Positions 52,953 through 64,000 of a stretch of DNA of 64,000 nt are shown here, one piece after another. The stretch is from positions 806,001-870,000 of the forward strand of contig NW_026515513.1 in the NCBI RefSeq assembly GCF_014898815.1, read 5' to 3'. This DNA is from Panonychus citri. Lineage: Eukaryota; Arthropoda; Arachnida; Trombidiformes; Tetranychidae. The notes under the pieces are model-generated. The model was not told the DNA's origin and did no database searches. It worked only from the letters and a program-made list of their open reading frames with translations. The first letter of the stretch is position 1, and every line of letters begins with the position of its first letter. The translations under genes were made by a program, and so were the position numbers.

Positions 52953-55398
52953 ATGATCGACCCCCAAGACACATTCAAAAAAAATCCGGACGAAGAGGAT
53001 AACAATTTAACTACAATCTATTATACTACTGATCCATATACTTCGATTACCTGTTTTGATAATAATTCAACGGTCATCTATTCACAAGTTACTGGTGCCA
53101 ATACTGGAGGTGATACCGAGACAAATTCTGGTGGAATTGCTGTTGTTTCATCAGCTCCTATTGGTACAGTTACTGCTCCATCCAATTTTCAAATTCAAAA
53201 TGTTCGTGATACGGATATTGTTCATGTAAGTTTCCAATTTAATTCCTATTCTCTTTTCGCAGATTTAGGATTTCAAATTTTCATTCTCTTCAAATTCTGG
53301 TTTCTTCTTGTTCTCTTTTTTTCCCTTTCAAATTTCACTTTTGTCCCATTTTTCTTCTCCTTCTTATGTTCTGCCATCTTCTTATATTCTCTTGTTTATC
53401 ATTTTCTGTGTGTCCCGTTCTCACAGTTCTCCCATTGGTTTGTTCATTTCTTTGCCTCAACTTTTCTCCATATCTATTATAATAGTTCTCTTCTTTCATC
53501 TATTATTACCTATGACCGACCTACCCTGTTTATTTATTTTCTTATCTCTTTTAATCAATGTTAGTGATTGTGACTGTTTATATGCTACATTATATATTTG
53601 ACTGTGTGTCCCTTTTTTTCATTATCTTTTTTCTCTATCTTCTTCCCTTGTCTTGCTCTCTAATCTGAGACTCCCTCCTCTCTGTCTCTGTTTAATTAGT
53701 TTTAATGTCTTTTTCTATTAATTACTATTTTTTCTCTGTAAAATACAGGTTAGATGGCTTATAGAAAACTATGAAACTGCTGAGGGTATTTCACTACCTC
53801 GATCTACACTTTACTCTCATTATCAAACCCATTGTTCACAACAAGGAATTGAGCCTGTAAATGCAGCTTCATTTGGTAAACTTATTCGATCGGTTTTTGT
53901 TGGTTTAAGGACTAGACGTTTAGGTACAAGAGGAAACTCAAAGTATCATTATTATGGTATCAGAGTTAAACCAGGATCTCCATTGGCGCGTATCACCGAT
54001 AGTAGTTCAGTGAGCAGTCCAGATTCTGGTCAACCATCTGCTAAACGTCATAAAACAGTTCATTCTGATGGAGGTAACAGTAGTAGCGGGGGTGGTGGTG
54101 GAGGTAATGGTAATGGTGGTAGTGGTGGTGGAACAGAGTCAATCAAGGATAACAATGTTGTGACAACAAATGAAAATCACCAGGCAACCTTAACAGCAAC
54201 ATCCCCAGAATTGTTACAAAGTTACCTAGGAGATCCTAAGTCAATCTTAGCCAATGTTTGGCCGGAAGAGCCTGTTCCTTGTAATGATGCAGAAACACCA
54301 AGTGCTCTAGCAACCCGATTTGCTGCTGCTTATAGGAAACACTATGAACAAGTGATCAATGCGATTGGAAATTTAAACTTCACTCTTATCGAGGGATTAT
54401 GGAAATCATTCTGGCAGGCTGATGGATCATCATCAAAGGGAGCAGGTAGTAACAGTGAAAATGAGAGCAACAATAGTACCACAATCAACACCAACAACAA
54501 GAACAATAAGACGCCTGGATTAACATTGGAACAATTACATCAGCTTACATCTAGTCCCGGTATCGAAGCTGAAAATGACCAAGAACCTCTTGCCTCTCTC
54601 AGCGAATGGATATTGCAAACAGACTATACACTGTACAATTCACTTATTTCAGCATTATTACTTCCCAATCTATTGAAACCTATTCCTCAACAATTGACCC
54701 AACAGATTCGCAACTTTGCCAAAAATATACACAATTGGATGGGCACAGCGCTTGTCGGTTATGATGGTTCATTTGTCACCTCGAAATTAGCCGCTGTCGG
54801 AGCTTTCAGCCATACTTTACGTCGATATACCTCATTGAATCATCTCTCCTCTGCAGCCCAAGCAGTTTTACAAAACCAACAACAAATACAACAAATGATC
54901 AGTGACCTGAACCGTGTTGACTTTAAAAATGTCCAAGAACAGGCATCGTGGGTCTGTCAATGTGATGATTCAATTGTTGACCAGATAGAACAAAGTTTTA
55001 AAATTCTTTTACAAGAACCAAACCCATTTGACCGATGGGGATTATGGTGCGAACAAGTTTTAGATACATGCCTTCGAGATAATGATGTTCGTTCTGCGAC
55101 TCAATTCTTTTTTAAATGGGGATTTTACAGCTCCCTGGTTATGAGAGATCTTACTCTTCGTTCTGCCTCCTCATTTGGATCATTCCATTTGATTCGATTG
55201 CTTTTTGACGAATATATATTTTATTTGATCGAACACAGAGTTGCTCAAGCTACAGGTAAAACACCACTTCAAGTGTTGGGTGAAGTTCGGATGACAATGG
55301 TTAAATCAAAGGACAACAATACCACCAACACAACAACTTCAACCAACACTAATACTAATAATAGTAACAGTACCAACACAAATCAACACTCGAGTTGA
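52953..55398 (+). CDS. RFX: RFX-family transcription factor (RFX1/2/3 class)
   Basis: Two exons: 52953-53225 and 53749-55398, with a 523-bp intron (GTAAGT...ATACAG), giving 640 residues. I chose ATG 52953 (MIDPQD); the frame is open upstream only with TTG. The RFX winged-helix DNA-binding domain is at about 91-166 (RWLIENYETAEGISLPRSTL, SFGKLIRSVFVGLRTRRLGT, KYHYYGIR). A Ser/Gly-rich linker follows, then extended domains B and C (LATRFAAAYRKHYEQVINAI, SLSEWILQTDYTLYNSL) and the dimerisation region (WGLWCEQVLDTCLR, FFFKWGFYSSLVMRDLTLRS, LFDEYIFYLIEHRVAQATG), and an Asn/Thr tail. RFX1-3 homologues bind X-box promoters and drive ciliary genes. A polyadenylation signal AATAAA lies at 55656-55661. 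Confidence 0.95.
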
Positions 55399-56045
55399 TT
55401 GATAAGCTGACACACTTTCCTCGTAAATTAAACACCGACAACAACAAAAAAACGATTTTTAGACCTTTTGTTTCCAAAGAGCACCAAAAATATATATTCA
55501 AAAAAAACTCTAAGCTAATAATCACAAAGCGAAAACACCAACACTTAAAATTTAAAATCCACTAAAATGTTGCATCATAAAGGAAAAATCATTTTATTTC
55601 GATGTAAATCGAGAACCAATTGTCTGTAAACCTTTAATATGTTAACTAAACAATTAATAAATTCATCTATTTCTTGCTTGTGCTATAATTTAAATGTTCT
55701 TATTGATTGGTTACCATTTTAATTGCGAACATGAGCAAAATGGAAGAATTTGTTTTCTCAATTAAAACCGTTTACTAGAATATGATATGAATCCGATGGA
55801 GAACAATTTTTAAAAAGAAAATTCAATAATCATTGGTTTTAATGTTTAATAACTGATGAGGTCTTAAGTGTTGAATGTGTGTGTTTGTGAGTTGATGAAA
55901 AGAAAAATATAAACTGGGATGAGGATGAGAAAAGGTTGAGAAGAGAAAAGGAGGGAAAATTGGGGGAAAAACAATTGAAAATTTAGAGAGAATGATAAAT
56001 GGAAATGAATTTGTTTTCTCTTGAATCCATTTTTTTATTTGTCCT
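55399..56045. other. Convergent 3' region of RFX and HP1
   Basis: About 0.65 kb with the RFX polyadenylation signal at 55656; no further gene. Confidence 0.5.
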
Positions 56046-56930
56046 TTAATCTTTTTCGGCCTTTTCATCGTTATTAGCTGTGTGCCATGTTAAACGCTCT
56101 TCATAAAATTTGATCACAACTTGTGGACATCTAACGTTCGCTGTCGCTGCAGTGACGAGATCGGCATCTTCAGAATCCTTCCTGTTAAGGGTGAAAATAG
56201 AATAGAAAAGAGAAGAGAAGGAGAAGGAGAGAGAGAGAGAAAAAAGCGAAATTAGGCTTAATTAGATTGCAAGGATTAATGCTGAGGGTGACTCATAAGT
56301 CAACAATTTATTTAGCATGAGTAATTACTGGGATAAGTAGAGGAACAAAAAAAAGAAAGATATAATATAATATTTTTCTTTTTCGCAAACAAGAATGTGT
56401 GACATTAGTGCTCTATAAAAGGCAAGAATGATGGACAGAAACAGGTAAAGGGCCTAAGCCCACAGTAATTTGCCTAAGTAATATGCAAGGCATGAGACAA
56501 CTAACCATTTAATTAAGAACATGAGCTCTCCTGAAGCATCAGTTGCACCAATGATCTTTTGAGGTTCAAGACCACGATCCCATCCTCGAGGTTTATCTTC
56601 ATCAGCTTTTTTCTTTTTCTTATCACCATCAACTGAAGCTGATTTTCTTTTCTTATCATCCCCAGCAACAGATCCACCGGTTCCTCCTGAGCCTCCTTTT
56701 TTCTCATTCTTTTTTCTTTTCCTGTCTTCTTCAAATTCACTGATCAAATCAGGACAGTCAAGATTTTCCACCGGTTCCCACGTGTTATCACTTTCCGAGT
56801 AACCTTTCCATTTTAAGAAATATTCAACTCTTCCACCGCGCGTCCTTTTGTCCAATATTTTCTCCACAATATACTCCTCCTCTTCTTCTTCAGGAGCCGC
56901 GGTTTTTTTAGTTTCCTCTGTGTCACTCAT
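56046..56930 (-). CDS. HP1: Heterochromatin protein 1 (chromobox)
   Basis: Two exons: 56930-56506 and 56181-56046, with a 324-bp intron (GTTAGT donor), giving 186 residues. Chromodomain at about 19-70 (EYIVEKILDKRTRGGRVEYF, LKWKGYSESDNTWEPVENLD), with the aromatic cage residues Tyr20, Trp41 and the Y/F following, which read methylated H3K9. A basic hinge follows (KKRKSASVDGDKKKKK). The chromoshadow domain is at about 115-175 (GWDRGLEPQKIIGATDASGE, LMFLIKWKDSEDADLV, VRCPQVVIKFYEERLTWH), which dimerises HP1 and binds PxVxL partners. Length fits the 170-210 range of animal HP1. It acts in heterochromatin and gene silencing. GA-rich DNA upstream (57000-57060). Confidence 0.96.
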
Positions 56931-58501
56931 ATTGCTAGAAGATGTTACTGTTTTGATAGTAATGGTGATGGAATAATAATTAAAAAAAATTAAGACAAAA
57001 AGAAAAGGTAAGGAAAGGAAAGAGAGAGAGAGAAAGAGAGGGAGTGTGAAAGAGAGTCAAGAAACAAAAGAAGGTTGAGAAACTAACAAAATGGTCACAA
57101 GATAGAAAGTGAAATGATTGAGAGAGAGACAGATTATCAATTCAACGGTAAATTGGGATGTTAATCAAAAAGAGAGACACAAAATGGAGACAATTAAACA
57201 AATATCAATAGAATTACAATTAAGATTAATTCAACAAGCCAACAACCAGAATTTAAAATAAGAGACTCAATTAGAAAATATCTGATCTCAAGATATTCGA
57301 AACTAACGCCATCTCTTGTTGGAGAATGGAAACTTTCCTCGTTCTTTATGTAAACAAAGCGCCAATTTTATTCCCTTAATTGTTCCCACTAATCAGTGAT
57401 AATCTGTTGCCAATTAAATGGCTGTTGATTGGAAAATCCATTGTTTTCGGTTAACTTTAACCATTACCCAAGTTTAAGGTGAATTTTGATGATGATCATT
57501 AAGACAACTGACTCGTTGAAATAACAACAGTTCATAATTAATCATTTTGATTTAGCTGATCAGTTTTTTTTTTCTGATAAAAGTTAATCAATTTTATTAT
57601 TTGTTTTTTAGTTTATTTGGACAATTTAAAGTAGTGTAGTAAATTGTTTGTAGTAAGTTTGTTTTTTATTTCCACTTTAACTCTGATCGCTTTTCCTCAA
57701 GTCCATTAATCTTTTTTAATCTCATAGAGATAATTTTTTTTATTTACTCCAGTTTAGTTTTCATTTATTTTTCGTTTCTTGTTTCACTAATTATTTTTGT
57801 ACAAATAAAAGCTCACAAGAAGATTAGATATTTTTTTCAATTATCTTCTCGAGAAAAACAAATTCCCGGTTTTTTTTTCAATCTCTCTTAAAGTTTCCCG
57901 GTTCAGAATTTAGATTCTCAATGATAAGAGAAAACATCGAGCGCCATCTGTTTACGAAAATCAAAACGAACCTTCAGTTTGTCTCTTTGTTTCATTTCGC
58001 GCTCTTTTTATTTCCGCTCAATGGAAATGACATTTTTTGGGTTCTAATTTTCATCGAATTTATTTTGAACAATCGATGACAATCCAATGCTTCCAACTGA
58101 ATTTGAGTATTCGAAAATTAATAAACCTTCAACTTGGAGAGAGAAATGAAAAGAAAACTCAGTCGCAACAAGTTTCTCGAAACTGGAAGACAAAAAGATC
58201 GATATGTCGTCATCGACAATTCGGTGACGAAATCTATGGGTTTTCTCATCTATTTTTTTAGGATCAAATTCGAAGATAAAAGAACTTGCACATTCGAACA
58301 TTAGAACTTTTTCTTTTGTTTATTTTCATTCTTCTGGTTTGCTTCATTTTCTCGTCTTTTTATCGATTGATCGGTTTTTTTGTTTTGATAAAACTTTTTG
58401 TTAGAAAAAAGTTTATGTGTATCAAGTATTCGTCTCGGAAATGATTAACCATTTAAAAGATTTGGATCATTTTAATTGTATAATTATGTTGTTCTAGATT
58501 A
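56931..58501. other. Intergenic region upstream of HP1
   Basis: (GA)n-rich stretch at about 57010-57060 and 57118-57130 upstream of HP1, then AT-rich DNA. Short open frames at 58037-58301 on both strands look like chance. No gene. Confidence 0.45.
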
Positions 58502-61258
58502 TTACATGAGAGAGACTCCATTGTTTCCAAGTGGTTCATCTTTCCAATAATCTAAATCAACACTGGGAGATAATTGTGAACAAGGTAAACGAGGATTAAG
58601 ATCTGAGGGTTGGATTAGTGCCATTGATTGACTTTGTTCAATATTATTATTGTCACAATGAATTCGAGCATAAGTTACATTCCTAATGGAAGTTAATTGA
58701 TCTGATTGTTGAGAGAAAATTAAAAGAAAAAAAAATGAAAAGTTAAGCTCGAGGAATTTTAGTTTTACGATTAATATTATCGTTACTTACCCAAAGTGAA
58801 CGATGAAGGTTGACCTGAATTCTCATACCAAAAGCGATCAGAAAATTTGAGTCTTCTAAATGTTTCGGTTATTATACAAGCCGCTGTGGGTCCAACATTC
58901 ATTCCTGATGGACGAGGTTCCAAATTCAAGCCGACAACAAGATCAATATCATCAACGGAAGAGTATAAAGATTCAACAAGAGGTAAACTTTCAGCGAAAA
59001 AGTAATCGCTCAGATCGGTAAAATTAGCCGCTCTCTTAAAGCCACAAGTTTCCCTCCATTCATTATAACTCGCAAGTCCATGATCACGACCCCTTTGAAT
59101 ATCAATACTGAACAAATCAAATCCCCAAGGCTCATCTGATCCATGAGTTCCCGGAGGGAAAAGGTAATTGGTTATCGCTTCGGTGATAATATTATCCGCT
59201 GGACAGGTTGGTTGACTTAAAAGTCCATTGATTACCGATTGATAAACAGTCGGTTTCTCATAAAAAACCGATGGATTATAAAATTGAGTTTTCAGAGGGA
59301 CAATTCGAGTAACACTTAAATTGTTGTCCTTTAATTCAATCTTTTCTGGGATCAATGTGTGTAATCTAAATGCTGCCGAAGCAAATTCCTGGATAATTGC
59401 TGGAGAAAGTGTAGCATCATAAAACTCATTGAAACCCGAACGACGAGGATAAAGGTCATACTTTTTCATTAGATTTGAACCTAATCAATTAGAAGCAAAA
59501 CAATTAGCAGCTAATGAGGAAAAAAAACAGAGAAGTTATCGAAAAACTTACCAATAATTAAAGGTAAGAATTCATTGTAAGTAACATGCTGAAATTCAGC
59601 GATGACGATTCTTCTTGTCTCTTGGAAAATATCTTCATCGTTCCAATGAGGATTCAATTGAGCTAATTTACTGGCGATTCTATTGTGCTCTCTTAACCAT
59701 GTTATATGAGTCGCCATTAATCCCGGTTGCTGATTAACTCGAGAATCACCTCCACCCAAACAATAAGTGTCGTTATTACACATATCCCCTTGTGGAGGTA
59801 AAATTTCACCAGCGGCTGAAACTCGAGAGTCCATTAAGCCTCCTTTGCCCGCTCTAAGTTTATCTGAAGCTTCAAATGATGCCCCGTAGATAATTGACCC
59901 ATCGAGCCAAGGAGTTAAATTGTTAATCTGAGTTCGAGGACCAAGAACACAATTCTCAGGTAAACCAAATGCAGTTCGAGCAAAGTTCAAACACTCAACT
60001 GAATATTTAGAATAAAATGGATCATCAAGTGGAATCATTATTGGAAAACAAGATGGATGAAGAAATTCAGCTGATAGAATTTTATTTGTTTTCGAATCAC
60101 AACAAGTAATTGCTCCTCCATCGGGAAGTGTAGTTCCAACTACCTGAGTTAAATCATGATCAAGGAATTGCCCATAAGCGAGAGCCATAGTATCCAAATT
60201 ATGATGTTCCATTGGTTTATCTTTAATCAAAGTGGTTGACAAAAGACGAGCCCATGGTAGTTCATTACCTGAGGCACCAAACAGTTTAGGTGCATCAATG
60301 GCATCACCATATTGAGGTAAAATCACTCGGCTATAAGGGGTTAGAACTTTACCCCAATAAGGATTATCGATATTGTTACACGAACCATCAATAGGACGAT
60401 ATTTACTATAAGGATTACAAGTGATGTTAACGGTACATTTATCGGGCTCAATGATTTGAATTGATTTTAGAGTTGCAATTTGCTTTGGTTTGGTTAATCC
60501 AAGTCTGAGAATTTAATTGAAACAATTAACTAACATGAACCATTTGAGAACATGATAAGAATTAGAACTTACTTTTTCGCCATCGAAAGAGTTAATTGTT
60601 GGAGGTAAAGAGCATCGTCACTAATATTTGGTACAATTCCCAGATTTCGTTGGTAAACTTCCTCTCGACTTTGACCTTTAATTCCAGTATCTCGGGTTAA
60701 TCGAGTTTTCTTGCGTTGTTGATGATGATTGGCTATCTTTTTAATATTCGAAACAATTTGTTCACTTTTTAATTTTGCTTCTTCGATAATTGAATCAAAA
60801 TCTTTACGAGAAATTTTTCCACCCAAAAGCTTAGGTGATTTCAATAATTCCTCATGATCATCATCCATTGACGGTGAGATAGTCAACACTGATTTTGATC
60901 CAGAACTTTTCTCAACTACACGTAAACAAAAAACAATGGTGACAATTAACATCCAAGGCAATTAATTAGTATAATTAGTCAAATTCTTACCACAATTATC
61001 CAAAACAATTGGACAACATATTCCAATTTGACCTGAATTGAAACAAACATTTTCAATCAAATCTTTCTCATTATGAGCCGTTAATACAGTTTTACAATCT
61101 AAGAATGATGAACAATTAGTCCCTTTTGGACAATTAACCGTTGAATTTATTTTCTCCGCTAATAATTTAGCAATTGAACTCGACGAGATTGGAGTTACAA
61201 CCAAGAAAACTAAATAGAGAGCAACAATTAAGGATAACAATAAGCCCGAAGGAGACAT
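58502..61258 (-). CDS. Secreted haem peroxidase with N-terminal CLIP-like domain
   Basis: Five exons: 61258-60991, 60915-60573, 60504-59552, 59480-58791, 58701-58502, all GT-AG with short introns, giving 817 residues. A signal peptide follows ATG 61258 (SGLLLSLIVALYLVFLVV); the ATG at 61300 lies upstream of it. A CLIP-like six-Cys domain is at 43-82 (C43, C49, C55, C72, C81, C82; motif ends GQIGICCP). A linker with dibasic sites follows, then the peroxidase domain from about 230: YRPIDGSCNN, the distal His (about 320) in GQFLDHDLTQ, TWLREHNR, the proximal His (about 562) in AFRLHTLIP, and IQRGRDHGLASYNEW. Chorion-peroxidase or peroxinectin-type enzymes cross-link cuticle or egg coat or act in immunity and adhesion. 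Secreted, with a calcium- and haem-binding fold expected. Confidence 0.93.
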
Positions 61259-64000
61259 TTTAATAGCTTGGAAATTAGTGGAAAAAATTAAACCATTCAA
61301 TCAAATGGGAAACATTAAGTTTACTGTGACAATTAGTTGATTATTATTGTTGCATTGAAAAGTTAATTGTCAATAAATTGGTTAAATTAGATTAATTTCA
61401 TATATAAACTTGGAATCATTTTTTCCCACTTGATTTTTTCCTCCAGAATCATAGAAATGATTTAGTAAATCATTGTAATCGTTAATTATAATTAACCTTC
61501 TAATAACTATTGATATATTTGTATGATTACAACTAATTGTTACTAATTATTATAACTTTGATCAAAGTAATCAAATGTTATAACGAAATCAAAAGGTAAA
61601 AAAAATATCAACACGAAAACGTCAACAATTTAGTTACCAAGACAATTGTGATTAATAAGATCGTAAGCTAATTGTTATTGATTTAATAACTTTTCGTATC
61701 TGAATCAATCTTACAATTTATCAATAACAATTAGATAGTTTCATTTATTATCAAGTGAATATCCAAAAACAAAAATTTAGTTAGACAAAGTTAATTGTTG
61801 TTACCTGGGATTTTAATTGTTACTCTCGTCTAGAACTAGATTTGATTGAACAATCAGTTGATAAAAGTAATTACTTTAATAACAATTAAGGTTATCATAA
61901 TTAGAGTAATCACATTTTATTGAGATGATGAAAAAATTATTTCGTCAATTTTTTAGGTAATTAATTAATTGTTCACCCAATTTCGTCGACAGTTGATCAA
62001 CAACAATTAAAGCTCATCTTACAGATGAAACCAGAATTAACTTTGGATTAACAACCAAATACTGATCACAATTCAATCAATGCAATTAGTTTGATTAGTG
62101 GATTTATTTACCAAGAAATTGAATCAATCATTAATCATATTAAACTACGATTGATGAATGATTATAATCAACACCAATAAACTTAATCATCATAAATTGT
62201 TACTCTTAACTGCCCTTAAGGTGTTACATTCTCATCGGGGAAATTAAATATAATCAATTGGAGAAACTGAATCATTGACAATCAACCGAATCAATTTAAA
62301 TTGATTGTTATCCATTAATAATGATTACTTTGATATATTAATAGTGAGCATCCATATGCATGAAATTGTCATGTTTCAATTATCACTCATCATTCATAAT
62401 GATCATCAAGTAACTTTGATTGTTATCATAATAATATAAAGATTTCATGTCATTAGCATACAATTATGATAATCAACTTGATTCAGTTTCCAATATATTA
62501 TAATAATGTAACTGATTAATAATAATTGAAGTGATTTATTTTTATTGTTTTGTAAAGATCAGACAAAAAAAATATGAACAAGATGATGAAAAACAAAATT
62601 AGATCAACTAAATTGCCATTTTATGTATAAATCATTAAGATGATTAAATCTAATCAAAGGAAATTAGTAAACAATTTATCTAAATTATTGATTCAATGAA
62701 CAATAACCAGTTAATTAGCATGGAAATCCTTAAATCACCAAACTCATAATGGTTAATTACCAATGATTTTCAATCAACGAGATACAATGGACACAATTAA
62801 CGATAACAATCAATATAAACACTCAATCATCATGTTTTAAAAAAAAGTTCAATATATTGACCAATTATCATGATGACCATTAAATATCATTCTGAAAAGG
62901 GTGTGGTCAGTTGAAGTATATGAAAAAGTTGGACAGATATGAATTTGGATCAAGAACTTTTGTTTTTTTTCAAAAATAAGAATCTTAATTAAAGTGATAA
63001 TCATCAGGGATAAAAAAGTTCTGGGTGTGAATTATAAGGAATCAAGAAGTTATATTTAACTTGAAGACTTTGAATTTGAATTGTTTTGATAATTATGATT
63101 CAGCATAATGATAATGTTCACAGTTCTGTTGGTGAATATTTTTCGTTCATGGAAATCAGATTGTGAGAAGTTGAAATGAATTTGAAATTGGAACTTTTTT
63201 TTTTGTCAAAATAATTTTCTTATATTTTTCTTTATTAGAGTAACAACAAATTATTGTGCTTGTCAATTTATCAGGGGAATGTTATATTATCATCACCGTT
63301 AATAGACAATAATTCAATTTAATTAGAGATGATAATGGTTAATGATGCTGATGATAATCATGGTAATTGTATTAATAATAATAATCAACTTGGTAATTTG
63401 GTCTCACTTAAAGGTGGGAAGAGGAAATAGTTAATTAATTGTTGTTTTCAAGTTCGTGAATTTTTCATATATAATAAAGTGCTTTAAATAAGTGCTTTCT
63501 GTTTAGGAATGTTAATTAACAAGTTACAATTAAGATTTTCGATTGAGATTTTGATTCAATGTTCATGTACATTTATTAATACGGTTGTTTAATTGTTTAA
63601 TTGTTGTTGTTATTGTTGTTTGTTGAGTGTTAATTGTATCTCTGTCCATAATCTGTTGGGTAAATATTAATACAAAGAGATGAACAATTAACTATTTGTT
63701 ATTTTAATTGTTGGCCAATTGTTGTTTGCATTTTGATTTTAGGCAATTAGGGTGAGCCAGGTCAACCTGATTTAGGGAAGAGATGATTATAAGGATGATA
63801 AATGATGATGATGAAGATTAAGATGATGATCAGTTTCATGGTGATTATCATCATCTTAATGGAGAAGCAAAAAAAAGTTCTGACTATGAAAATGATCTGA
63901 ATATGATCCTTGGTCCTTTTACTCATAAATTGTTTTTTCTTCCTTCGAGTTAATTTAATTCTCATAATCAATTGAGAGAAATAAAGTTGATTGGAATGGA
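61259..64000. other. AT-rich intergenic DNA
   Basis: About 2.7 kb with dense AATTGTT/CAATTA text and no supported gene. A 69-codon frame at 63971-63762 on the minus strand is low-complexity chance. The peroxidase promoter should lie just above 61258. Confidence 0.45.

Noticed and set aside
53226..53601. Hydrophobic extension of the first RFX frame
   Set aside because: Lies in the intron after a GTAAGT donor; continuing across it would replace the DNA-binding domain.
58037..58301. Two overlapping opposite frames of 74 and 85 codons
   Set aside because: No motif, no splice partner, mutual antisense; chance.
63762..63971. Lys/Ile/Met-rich frame at the window end
   Set aside because: Low-complexity AT-rich DNA without similarity.
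1..64000. tRNA or rRNA genes
   Set aside because: No A/B-box plus cloverleaf pattern or rRNA-like block was recognised by eye. The tRNA-like matches are retroelement primer sites only.

Overview
The window is AT-rich eukaryotic DNA with very short spliceosomal introns (about 61-92 bp in several genes). It mixes conserved animal genes with a rapidly turning-over, transposon-laden accessory region. The gene content (secreted cystatin, CLIP-bearing haem peroxidase, RFX factor, HP1, many lineage-specific single-exon receptor-like genes) and base composition suggest an arthropod, most likely an acariform mite of the spider-mite type. The species is inference; no sequence search was possible.

Layout. 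1-4.9 kb: debris of a CACTA-like element, an RSF1-like pseudogene and two broken ionotropic-receptor-like genes. 5.2-8 kb: two sound spliced genes on the minus strand, NUDCD1 and a secreted cystatin. 9.0-15.4 kb: a complete, recently inserted copia-type LTR retrotransposon (minus strand) with 1.02-kb LTRs, a 5-bp target duplication (AATAT), a half-tRNA primer site and a polypurine tract, but with frameshifts in its coding region. 15.4-29 kb: accessory DNA holding TA-flanked MITEs, GC-rich islands, decayed BIR/RING (IAP-like) fragments, the 5' end of a Ty3/gypsy element, a small zinc-finger gene and a 77-bp near-perfect palindrome. 29-48 kb: second accessory block with four apparently intact receptor-like genes, receptor fragments, a peroxidase pseudogene, a PC4-like pseudogene interrupted by a MITE, and further repeats. 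49-61 kb: ordinary conserved genes, WDSUB1 (-), RFX (+), HP1 (-) and a secreted peroxidase (-). 61.3-64 kb: no gene recognised.

Most interesting content: a family of single-exon, about 420-430 residue proteins with the layout of divergent ionotropic receptors (S1 half, two membrane segments, S2 half, last membrane segment). They have their own conserved cysteine and S2 motifs and no visible signal peptide. Three stand in tandem at 42.9-48.3 kb, one is alone at 30.3 kb, and at least five further copies are broken or reduced to shards, which is birth-and-death evolution caught in one window. The conserved genes at 5-8 kb and 49-61 kb are functionally unrelated neighbours and show no sign of operon-like organisation.
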